From contig OY970826.1 in the NCBI GenBank assembly GCA_963853835.1, positions 76,998,929-77,062,928 on the forward strand: a stretch of 64,000 bases of DNA. Direction: 5' to 3'. The notes beneath the pieces are model-generated. The model ran no database searches, was not told where the DNA came from, and saw nothing but the letters and a program-made list of their open reading frames with translations. The position numbers and the translations under genes are program-made. Below, one piece after another: positions 47,867-58,159 of this stretch (the stretch's first letter is position 1; each line of letters begins with the position of its first letter). Origin of the DNA: Calendula officinalis (taxonomy: Eukaryota > Streptophyta > Magnoliopsida > Asterales > Asteraceae).

Positions 47867-49880
47867 CCTATCAAGGTGCGATAGTCTTTACTGTCATTTT
47901 TTCCTTTATATTTTCAATACATGTTTCCAAGCACATGGAATGTCATGGTCATGCATGAAACTGACGATAATAGCATTTGGTCTGATCTTGTATCCCAATA
48001 TTATCTCACAATATCATTTTTCTATGGTTTTTGCATAAACAAATAAATATTGAAATAAGGATTCAATACAAAAAGCATAAGGCCACAATAGACATCTCAG
48101 TCTAAAGCCAAACATGCACTTTCATTACGTACAATGTTACAACTAGAACACGCATGTGCATGTACACAACTAAGAACACAGTTCAATACAACATGTATGA
48201 AGCCAAGAAAGACAACCTTGTCTGGCCAAATAACATACAATCATACTCGTCTTTTAATCTACTTGATAAAAGATAAGCACTTCTCACTGGGAAGCGACAA
48301 TCCTCGCGAGTAAACAAAGTAAAGGTTAACCAACAAAAGTGCCATTGGCACAGTGTCACAGGCACAATATGAAGCATACATCTGAGATACCCAAATCCAC
48401 CCAGGTCATTGGCATACAAAGGCATCATGGGCTCTCAAGAAAGTGTCATACGAACAACCAAATATACACACTGTCATGCACACCCAAGACGGTGTCATGG
48501 ACACAACATCCATAATAAAAAGATAAAAACAACAATGTGTTATTGGCTTGATCATCCAATAAAACATTATTTTTTCAAAGCAAAGCAATGGACAAGCAAG
48601 TACCGTAAGTGTTTAAAGCTTGATAACCCGCCGGTCATCCGGGCACTCTAAAACCACAACGGCCTAAATCGTATACCCTAATAACCGGTCGACATAGGTT
48701 GAAACCCTACCGCCGGCCTAAACCGAACGCCCCTAACAAGTTCAACCTAGGCTAAACCCTAATCCGCCAGACTGCGTCTAAAACGTCGGTTGTTAATCAA
48801 CTCAGTCTTCCGGCTTGCTTTATATCGACCGGTCCCTTGCGAGCCAACAACTTACGACCGCCGGCCGGACACCTAAAAGCCGCCGGTCGAAAATCATCAA
48901 ACCGCCAGTCCACATAGGCTAAACACGAAACCGTTAGCCTAAACCCTAAATCGCTATCCTAAACCTAAGCCTAAAGGGTGCGAAGCCGGCTAAGTGTCGA
49001 TCGTACCAAAAATCCATAAGACGCCGGTCGCCTTCTGCAGCCGCTGGTCACCTTGCCAGCCGGGGCCGCCGGTCAGCTTGCGAACAGCCGGTCCCCTTCA
49101 TTGACCACTTGCGAACCGCCGGTATAAGTGTATAAGGGTAAGCAGGGACTTTATCGGTAGATACGAACATTAACCGCCGGTCTACCTAGGCTAAGCCTTG
49201 ACCGTCGGTCTAAACCCTAAACCGCCGACCGGACCACTTAGCAGCCGGTCACCTTGCGCAGCCGGTCTGCTACGTCTGCTTGTACCGTAGGTCTGGCCTA
49301 CGCTCGCCGATCTCGTCTACGCCTGCCGGTCTCGCCTACGGGACGGAGGTCGCCGGCTACACCCTAATCGCCAGTCGCCTAAAGCGCCGGTAACCCTAAA
49401 ACTGCCGGTCTCGCCTACGGGTCGCAGGTCGTCGGCTACACCCTAACCGCCGGTCGCCTAAACCGCCGGTCATAATCCGAACCACCGGTCAAGGCCGGAC
49501 GTAACCCTATAATTGCCGGTCAAGTTGCCCGCCCGCCGCTGAACCGCCTATACCGCCGGTCCACTACGTGCCGACTACTTATGACCATCGATTGGCCTTG
49601 GGCAGCCGGTCGTATTCCTTGCGGCCGCCGTTCTCGGGCAGCCGGTCCCTCACCTAGTCGCGGATCGACCGCCGGTCGCTGCCGGTTTGGTGCGCTGCTT
49701 GCGTCCGCCGGTTGTCTTGTATCGGCGTGTCGGTTCACTCAAAATAAAAAAAAAACAATTAAACAAAAAAATGAAATAAATAAAAAAAATATATAGTAAA
49801 TAAAAAACGGAAAAAGACATACGAATGATGGTAGTTACGACTTGCAAATCAATGTTTTGGCAAATCCTAACTCGGGGACA
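47867..49880. other. Non-coding domain of the gag-only element
   Basis: Two kilobases between gag and the 3' LTR. The first part (to about 48625) is ordinary. The part at about 48626-49730 is GC-rich and packed with GCCGGTC-type motifs. The last 140 bp are AT-rich and end CTCGGGGACA before the LTR, where only a poor polypurine tract can be seen. No pol motifs in any frame. Confidence 0.8.
48626..49730. repeat. CCGGTC-rich irregular repeat domain
   Basis: Dozens of copies of (C/G)CCGGTC and variants (CCGCCGGTC, CAGCCGGTC) occur at irregular spacing, with recurring phrases such as 'taaaccctaa', 'cttgcgaac' and 'ggtcgcc'. It is strongly GC- and CpG-rich compared with the rest of the window. It has no long open frame of recognisable character. 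The same GGCCGGTC motif occurs once in each LTR. Confidence 0.85.
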
Positions 49881-50458
49881 TGATGAGGTTAGTAGGGTTA
49901 CCTATGTATATGATGATGGACTCTTATGTTCAAGAGCCCACGTTGGAGCCGCTGGCACACGGGGATCCGCCAAAGTCATGACCTCGCCAAAGTCATGACC
50001 TGTCAAAGTCATGACCGCCTGTCAAAGTCATGACGCCTGTCAAAGTCCGCCTGTCAATTTATCACCGGCCGGTCATCATCGCCTGTCAGGATGGTCAGAA
50101 GCGCATGTCTTATTGGCCGTCATAATGGCGCTTCATGACTGCTTTATTGCGGGCGTTACACAATCATTGACATCGTCATAATGGCGCGTCATGATCGCTT
50201 TATTGCAGTCATGATGGCCAACGTTCCATATACTGAGACGGGCCATATAAATACATGGCCTAACTCATTGTTAACACACATTGAGACAGAGAAGAGAAGC
50301 CTAAAACACAGAGTTCACACACTCTTACCTTCACGTTCGCACTCAACCTCGATCACCCTAGGTTCGCCAAGAGCTTGTTGGGTTTGCACTGTGATCGTCA
50401 CAGGAGATTCAAGGTTGACGTCGCCTGGTCTTTGTGTTTGACAATCGTTGTTCGAACA
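49881..50458 (+). repeat. 3' LTR of the gag-only element
   Basis: Reads the same as 45514-46091 throughout, base for base as far as I can check by eye, including both copies of an 86-codon chance frame. Followed by CCAAC, the duplicated target. Confidence 0.95.
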
Positions 50459-53400
50459 CCAACAAAAGTCCGTTATAGCCCCGGGATGACAAATCGAATT
50501 AATATGTCTTCTAGCATCCCCAACCGTGAACGAGAAAAGATCCACCATGTTCCACGAAATTCTATCTTTACCATCACTAACTGACATGTCACTAATAAGG
50601 GACATAAGATTATCGAATTGCTCTTGCTCAACCCCTCCTCTTATACATCTCCTCCAATTAAAATTCCAACCCCCATTCCGCCATCTCTCACTAACTTTGC
50701 AAAACGAATTCAATTCCAATTGGAATAATCGGTTAAACCTATTACTCAACGGAACCGGGCCTAACCATCTATCTAACCAAAATCTAATAGACACCCCCAT
50801 CCGCTAATTTATATTGAATAACACTTCGATCAATAATCTTTTTCTCATGTAAAAAATTAACGGATCCAATAATATTAGACCAAATACCTTTTTTGTGACG
50901 AGGAAAAGTCGGGTTAACAAAACCACCTTCAACACCATAAATAGATTTGATCACCCGGCACCAAAGCATGTCGCCTTCGTTATAGAACCGCCACCTCCAC
51001 TTATACAAGAGAGCGAGATTTAAAGCATCAAGACTAGTAATACCTAGACCTCCTTTACTTTTATCCGCCAAACAAGTGTTCCAATTCACCCAATGCAACT
51101 TTCTTTTATCACCATCACAACCCCATAAAAATTGAGCCCGAAGTTGCTCCATCTTTTTAATCACACCAACCGGAGCTCTAAACATCGACATCAAATAAAT
51201 ACCCAAACTACCAAGCACCGATTTAAACAACGTTAAACGCCCACCAATAGATAACATATTGGCCTTCCACCGAGATAATTTGACACAAATTCGATCGACA
51301 ATTTCATTCCAAAACCGAGTATTATTAATGCCACCCAACCGAATACCAAGATATGAGAACGGAAAAACACCTTTACTACAACCGTTACTAGAACACAAGG
51401 TCTCTAGATCTTCATTAGAAACATTAACACCATAAACATTAGACTTATGAACGTTAATTTTAAGCCTAGAATATTTATAGAACTCATCCAGAACCCATAG
51501 AATCCCTTCAACATTTGATTGGCTCCATTCTGAAACAAACATCACGTCATCCGCGTAAAAAAGATGAGAAACAGACACACCTAACTCCCCAACCGAACCT
51601 CCAATAAAACGGTTATTTTGATACGCTTTATTGATCAAAATATGAAGGCCCTCCATAGCTATAATAAAAAGAAACGGGGAAAGGGGATCACCTTGGCGTA
51701 AACCACGGTACGATTGAAATTCAGCCGTAGGGCTCCCGTTGACCAAAACCGACAATCTAGCCGAAGCCAAACACTCCCTTATCCACCCGATCCAAATTGG
51801 GCCGAAACCCATATGCTTCATAACACAAACTAGAAAATCCCAACTTAATGAATCATAAGCCTTTTCAAAGTCAACTTTAAAAAGTAAAAGCTTCTTCTTC
51901 TTTATTTTATACCACTCTATAATTTCACCAATCATTAACGGACCATCAAGGATTTGTCTACCCTTGATAAAAGCCGATTGCTCCGGGCTAATCAATTTAT
52001 CAACAATTCTAGCTAACCGCAAAGCTAACATCTTTGCTATAATTTTATATTGAAACCCAATGAGAGAGATGGGTCTAAAATCTTTCACAATCGTAGGGTT
52101 AGAAACTTTAGGAATAAGGGTAATAAAAGAAGAATTACAACCAACCGGAAAAGTACCCTTTTGAATAAATTCTTCAACCGACTGAAGAACATCATCTTTC
52201 AAAATTAACCAATGTCTTTTAATGAATTTAAAAGAGAAACCATCGGGACCCGGGGCTTTATCATTTCCACAACTCCAAACCGCCTCTTTTACTTCCTCCA
52301 TATCACACAATTTTTCGAGAATCAAACCATCATCAACCGAAAGTTTATTAAACTGCCCCGTATCGAACTCCGGCTCGCTTGTCTCAACCGAATCAAATTT
52401 TGCCTTGAAAAAATCGAAAAAATTATTTTTAATATCATTCGGTTCCTCAACTCACTCGCCATCCTCCATAACCCCTTGAATCATTTGCCTCCGCCTTCTT
52501 TGATTTAATAAACCGTGGAAAAAAGAAGAATTTTCATCTCCTTCTACCGCCCACTTTATCTTCAATTTTTGAATTAGGTCATTAGATTCTAATTTTTCCA
52601 AATCCCTAACCTCTTTCAACCAAGAGATCCTCTGATCGATCTCCTCCACCGAGCCCACACCTTCATCAATCTTTTTTTCTAAACTTTCTATATTATTTTT
52701 CAACCACTTGACCCGATTTATCGCAACTCTTCTTCTATCAACATTCCACTTTTTGCATTTTTCTTTAATAAACTTGAATTTATTTTTAACATGAACTAAA
52801 AAAGAATCCGACCTCTTACTAAAATCGGCACATGACAAGGAGATCAACTCATTAAAATCATCTTCTTCAAGCCAAGAGTGTGCCATGCGGAAAGGAACCG
52901 GGCCGAAATCTATCTTGTTCGAGTGAAGTAAAATCGGTATATGGTCCGAAAGGTTCCTTTCAAACGCGGAGATTTTTAAGGATGGTTTTTGGACCAACAA
53001 ATTTCCGGAAAAAAGGAATCGATCAAGTTTACTCATCTTCGTTGCCCGCTTGTTCATCCAAGTATACTTTCTTCCCCCGATAGGTAAATCAACCAATTCA
53101 TTTTGATCGATGAATTAATTAAAATTCCGAGCCCCAACAACATTAAAAACCGAACCGAACCTCTCCTCCTCGACCCTGACTTCATTAAAATCACCAAAAA
53201 TAATAAAATTCCCGGAATTCTCCGACATATAATTGCTAATTACCTCCCAAAGAACACGTCTAGCTTCAACATCTTGGGGAGCATATATATTAATTATATG
53301 CACATTTCCTTGCACCCCCGTCCATCGCCCTTCCACAATAACGAAATTATCACCACAACGAATACTTATTTTCTCAAACACCGCTTTGTCCCAAATAGAA

Positions 53401-53592
53401 AGAATGCCACCCGAGTGACCACGAGAAGTTGCACACGCAAAATCAAATTGGTAATTCCCCCATAAAGCTCTAATTTTAAATAAATCAATTTTTGACATCA
53501 ACGTTTCTTGCACTCCTAAAAATGAAATAGCATTTTGATAACATAGCTTTCGAACCCGCCTTCTTTTCTCCATGTTACCGATACCTCTAATA

Positions 53593-55176
53593 TTAATGGA
53601 CATAATCTTCATTATTAACCAATGAAACACCACTACGATCATTCTTATTCAACGAGATCTTTTTACTTTTTTTTAACCCAAAAAATGTGTCACAAGAAGA
53701 ATGTGACCCATTCCCGGGACCTTTTTCCACCCTTCTTTTACAATTCTCGAAACCCGGGGGACAACTAACCGGGCTTGACTCAGTCACACCCCCCTTAAAA
53801 ACACTATCATCTTTCTCCCCTACATATATACCAGCACCTTGCAATACCGAATTACCGAAAACCTCCTCTTTCTCATTTTCACCTTTCGATGAAACGTCCT
53901 CTGTAACTACTGGATTATTTCCTTTCTCACCATCTGTAACACTTATTGGCACTACTTCCGGTTTTTGAATTTCTGAGTCCAACACAACAGTTTCAATTTC
54001 ATTCTCTTCCGCTTCCTCCTCTTCCTCTTCACTCTCCTCGGACAAAACGTTTTTTAACAAAATATCTTCCTCCCCGTCTTCTTCACTATATAATGATCCC
54101 GAATCTGATTTCGGTTTGTCAATCATGACAGACCAAAGACCGGTCTCCTGAACTCGGACCATATAAACCACCTCTTCAACCTCCACCTTGATTGATTCAT
54201 TTATAATTGCCTTTTCATTCGAGCTAATACATAACTTACCCCTACTCGGGTTATCATCAAATTCATCAAAGCAATTGAATTTTCCCCATAACCCTCCAAT
54301 CTTCTTATACACGTCCGAATCCCAAGCACACAACGGGAGACCATCTACTTCAATCCAACACGTTCTCTCATCCACCACAAAATTACTTGTAACATGCTGA
54401 ACCACTGAAAAGAAACTTTTCAGATTTGCGTTTTTGAACCGCATGCAAGCCTTTGCATTTTTAAATTCAATCCAAACCCAATATCCACCAATGTGATGAA
54501 TATCTACATCAAAAAAGCCTTCATTCTCTAATATCACATGTAATTGAGGCATACTATGAATGTCTCTAACCTTCGCAAGTGCAATCACCACTGAATCTTC
54601 CAAAGCAACAAGATCGTTATCCCTTAAACTAAGAGATTTCCCAACTGGACAATATTCCTTATCACTGTTCTCCTTATTAACCCTAGAAACCGGGCAATGA
54701 TTACCATTCCCTGCAACAACACTCGCATACGACGATTAAGTATTAGGGTTAATATTATCAACTCGCTGATTCCTGATCATATTCGTTTTACGGTCCGGCT
54801 TATCCCTATTGAAACGAGCCACAGAGACATACACGTGGTATGAACCCATCCATTGTTCAGATAATTTCCTAGCAAACTTCTCCTCATCATGAATTCTCAG
54901 AAAACGAATAAACCCGAAACGCTTACCGAACTTCGTCACTTTCTTGGCAATGTAGGCGTCCGCGACATGGCCGAACTGCCAACACCACTTATATAAATCT
55001 GAGACTTCCAGATCAGAAGGGAAATTCGTGATGAAAAAAGACGACGCAATCCGATCCACTTGTTTGTGGTATGGATTGGCAATCGGCTTCTCAACCGCAT
55101 TTGATCTTTTCCGATCATTCTTCCCATTTCTCCACGTCCAACCATCAGAATTCGATCGAGTATTGACTCTGCCCAT
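53593..55176 (-). pseudogene. LINE ORF1: RRM-containing RNA-binding protein (one stop)
   Basis: The likely start is MGRVNTRSN at 55176. Residues about 30-115 are an RRM (SSFFITNFPSDLEVSDLYKW ... FGKRFGFIRF), followed by the DUF4283-like region (LHVILENEGFFDVDIHHIGG, GLPLCAWDSDVYKKIGGLWG) and an acidic, low-complexity C-terminal third ending at 53593. A single in-frame TAA at 54736-54738 interrupts a frame that is otherwise open from 55176 to 53593 (about 527 codons). ORF1 proteins of plant LINEs bind element RNA. Confidence 0.88.
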
Positions 55177-55292
55177 CGGAAATAGCACGAAAAACGACTC
55201 CCAACCCCCCCCTCAACCCTGAACGAGCTGACGGAACTACGCCGGCGTTAGGGTTTAGAGAGAAATTTTTTTACTAAATGAACGAGACTTGT

Positions 55293-56335
55293 AGTATTTG
55301 ATGAGCATGATGTAGCAACTTAAATATCAATCGACTTGTGTAGTTGTGTATTAGGCACTTTAGACTTTGATCAATTAAGATGACAAATCATTATCACTTA
55401 ATATATATGTGATTATGTGTAAATAAATTCGGTTTGAATGTCTTTTTAACAATAATTTAGTTTCACTAAATATCACCTTACATTTTCTTATCAAGTTTAA
55501 TACTACATTAGTATCAGTGATGCATTTAAGCAGTGGCAGCCTCAAAAAAAAAAAGTTGAAGGGTATCACAGTTGAACATTTTTTACTTATGGGTGTCACC
55601 AACACTAACAAAAATAAAAATAAAAATTTAACACTATTTTAATACTATTCAAAAAATTTTCAGGGGTTGCACACGCAACTCCGTGCACCATACTAGGTGC
55701 TCCCCTACATTTATGGTTTAATATTTTTTGAGATAAAAGTTTAAAGTGAAGGTTAAAATATATTAAAATGGATAATTAGTAGATAATGGGTTTTGCAAAT
55801 TTTGAATAGATTAATATTAATAATGTTTTGAAGTGAAAGTAAATGTAAAAAAGTAATTTCAATATATTAAAATGAATAGTTACTGAATGACGAATCCCAC
55901 TTTTTTTTTCATAAGATAAGTTTTAACATACCAATGAATGAAATTATATCATTTATTGTGATATGAAGATAATATAAAAGGACAGTTTTATCAAAATGGA
56001 AAATTCATAAAATACACATTTAATATTCAAATAGCAATTGACAATGTTTTAAAACCTGAGTTTTGAATTGAACAAGACGATGTCTTAAAATTGGTCGAAC
56101 TGATCGGACTACATTACCATATTATTTAGTATTTATAATAAAGTAGTTATTTAGAAGGTATATAAATGAAAAAAACAAAAAATACATAACAAATGTTATA
56201 ACAAATCCATTCAAAAACTATTTTCAACAAAATTAAACAAATTATTAAGTTCAAATCAATAAAAGAATGATAATAAATACTTAACATTTAAGTAAAAAAA
56301 ATTAAGTAGTATTTAATTCAAAACATATAAAATAA
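55293..56335. other. Intergenic, with an eroded Stowaway-like body
   Basis: At about 55715-55960, 'ttttgagataaaagtttaaagtgaagg' and following phrases match the interior of the Stowaway copies at 4248 and 40179, without recognisable ends. The rest is AT-rich. No gene. Confidence 0.55.
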
Positions 56336-56550
56336 AGTGTAAATTACAAGGATGGTCATTTAAGTTTATAGCAAATTTAACCAATGGTCATTTAGTTTCA
56401 AAACTTACACTGATGATCCTTAATTCTGAAAGGTTTTTCACCGATGGTCCTTTATACTAACTGACATTAATTTTTTCTGTTAACTTACCCCATTTGCAAT
56501 GCACATGAGGGTAAAAAAGTCATTTTTCATTTCTTTACTTTTTATTCTAA

Positions 56551-57875
56551 GTTAATTGCAAGAATGGTCCTTGTGGTTTGGCCAAATTGCACGTTTGGTC
56601 CTTGTGTTTCATTAAGTGCGGGCGTGGTACCCATAATATGCATTTTTGTGCACTCATGGTCATTCCCCCCTAACGCTGTTAAGTCAAGCCCGTTAGTTGA
56701 GGGTAGTTTGGTCATTTTGCACATATGGTCCCACCTTTGTCTTCTTCTTTCCTATCTTCTTCCCCAAATTTTATCCCCACCCTAAATTGAAGCTTAGATA
56801 AACATGGGCCAAATCTAGTTCCGAAAATACAGATCATAATATTTTGTTTACAAACAAATGTAATATTATGTTATTTGATAAAAAGTAAGTAATGATTTTC
56901 CTTCATTTACAATACATGAGAGGCTAAGGGGGTGTTTGGGAAAGCTTATTAAGGGAGCTTATTAGCTTATTAGCTTAATAAGCCCCAAAAAGCTCTAAAT
57001 TTTGAGCTTATTAAGCTAATAAGCTAATAAGCCCCCTTAATAAGCTTTCCCAAACATGCCCTAAAACTGAATCTTGAATATTGTTATCACCAGCAAGACG
57101 ATCTTTACGATTTTCCTTCATTTACGGCACATCAAAAGCTCATATTTGGAGTCCACTCTTCTTCTTCTTATTCTTAAATTCCACTCTTCTTCTTCTTGAA
57201 ACCCTAATTTCACTTCCGAGAAGAAATGGATTTCAATTCCCGACCACCTGGTTGCAGGTGGATTCCGTCGAAGAAGAAATGGATGTGTTGCCGGCGATTT
57301 GTTAACTCAAACAAATAATACAATACAGAGATTTGTTATCGGCGATTTGTTACAACGATTTCTTCAACAAATCGTAAGCTTCGAATCTGATTTGTGAAGG
57401 TGGTTCAAAGGTTCTTCGTCTTACACGTCGCTGGATCGTGTCCTAGCCGGAATCGATGAATGCGACTTATTCCTTTAGGATGAAGTCGATGAAGTCACCG
57501 GAAGGATACCCCGGTTACTGATTTGCTAACGATTTCATCATTAGATGTTGACGATTTGTGTCTGATTCACAATTAGATGTCTGATTTTGATTTTGGTTTG
57601 ATGAGGAAGAAGATAGGGAAGAAGAAGACAAAGGTTGAGAGTCGGTGGCTCCTAAAATTTGGGGCAGAAGATAGGGAAGAAGAAGACAAAGGTGGGATCA
57701 TATGTGCAAAATGACCAAATTACCCTTAACTAATGGACTTGACTTAACAGCGTTAGGGTGGAGTGACTATGGATGCATAAAAGCACATACCATAGGTACC
57801 GCGCCTGCACTTAATGAAACACAAGGACCAAACGTGCAATTTGGCCAAACCACAAGGATCATTCTTGCAGTTAAC
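56551..57875. mobile_element. Inner inverted-repeat element
   Basis: Arms of roughly 200-250 bp can be matched: 'ttggccaaattgcacgtttgg', 'taacgctgttaagtcaag' and 'tttgtcttcttctttcctatc' on the left each have complements at 57660-57875. A 'gatagggaagaagaagacaaagg' block is present twice on the right (about 57612 and 57669), so one arm has a local duplication. The ends suggest a MULE-type or foldback element; no target duplication was resolved. Confidence 0.65.
56938..57061. mobile_element. Palindromic MITE with GGGGGTGTTTGGG ends
   Basis: 124 bp, almost a perfect palindrome of AGCTTATTAAG/CTTAATAAGCT-type units with ends GGGGGTGTTTGGGAAAGC and GCTTTCCCAAACATGCCC. The flanks are TAA on both sides (56935-56937 and 57062-57064), consistent with PIF/Harbinger or a similar 3-bp target. 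Confidence 0.85.
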
Positions 57876-58159
57876 TCTTTTATTCTTAAACTAAAGATTT
57901 GTATTCAAATATAAAAGAATTAATTTTAGAATGAAAAGAAATTAAAAATGACTTTTTTTACCCTCACGTGGATTGCATATGAGGTGACTTAACAGAATAA
58001 ATTAATGTCAGTTAGTGTAAATGACCATCGGTGAAAAACCTTTCAGAATTAAGGACCATCAGTGTAATTTTTGAAACTAAAGGACCATTGGTGAAATTTG
58101 CAATAAACTTAAAGGACAATCCGTGTAATTTACTCCAAAATAAAATAAATTATGTTAGA

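Larger units (their letters stand above)
45514..50458 (+). mobile_element. Gag-only LTR retrotransposon (TR-GAG-like), very young
   Basis: A complete 4945-bp element in the opposite orientation to its LINE host. It has two 578-bp LTRs (45514-46091 and 49881-50458) that I read as identical, ending TGATGAGG...CGAACA. The flanks are a perfect 5-bp duplication CCAAC (45509-45513 and 50459-50463). After the 5' LTR comes a primer-binding-site candidate, then one long gag ORF (46178-47866). The remaining 2 kb to the 3' LTR encode no protease, reverse transcriptase, RNase H or integrase. This layout matches the published class of terminal-repeat retrotransposons with a GAG domain, which depend on an autonomous partner. 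Confidence 0.95.
45026..53612 (-). pseudogene. LINE ORF2: endonuclease, reverse transcriptase, zf-RVT (broken)
   Basis: It starts at MKIMSINIRGIGN (53612), overlapping the ORF1 stop by about 20 nt in another frame. The APE-type endonuclease has QETLM, FGDFNEV and LSDHIPI. The reverse transcriptase has KAPGPDGFS, VDFEKAYDSL, GLRQGDPLSPFLF and catalytic FYADDVMF. The C-terminus has the zinc-binding CPLCNEYVESSSHIMFTC. Disabling changes: an in-frame TAA at 53115-53117, an in-frame TGA at 52452-52454 (in a context that is W in relatives), and a one-base frameshift in a G run near 50795. It is also split by the LTR element: the frame stops at 50459 and resumes at 45513 to end at 45026. It would copy LINE RNA into the nicked target if intact. 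Confidence 0.9.
44894..55279 (-). mobile_element. Full-length-looking LINE (L1-type), interrupted by an LTR element
   Basis: Its 3' poly(A) is seen as poly(T) from 44894 and its 5' end is near 55279. It is flanked by a perfect 13-bp duplication GAACGAGACTTGT (44881-44893 and 55280-55292), as target-primed reverse transcription gives. Removing the LTR element at 45514-50458 leaves about 5.4 kb with ORF1 (RNA-binding) and ORF2 (endonuclease, reverse transcriptase, zf-RVT). Both ORFs are complete in extent but carry a few disabling changes. The long target duplication and near-intact reading frames point to a fairly recent insertion. Confidence 0.93.
56336..58135. mobile_element. Large inverted-repeat element containing nested elements
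   Basis: The outer ends, GTGTAAATTACAAGGATGG on the left and the near-complement CCGTGTAATTTACTCC on the right, belong to the 991-1296 family. Inside (56551-57875) is a second inverted-repeat element with arms 'gcaagaatggtccttgtgg' and 'ccacaaggatcattcttgc'. Inside that is a third, short MITE (56938-57061). The centre has 'ctaatttcacttccgag' and a short frame starting MDFNSRPPGCRWIP, possibly a captured gene leader, which I do not recognise. Confidence 0.75.

Noticed and set aside
57081..57305. Possible captured gene in the nested element
   Set aside because: The frame with RRNGFQF or MDFNSRPPGCRW is short and unrecognised; kept only as a question in the findings.
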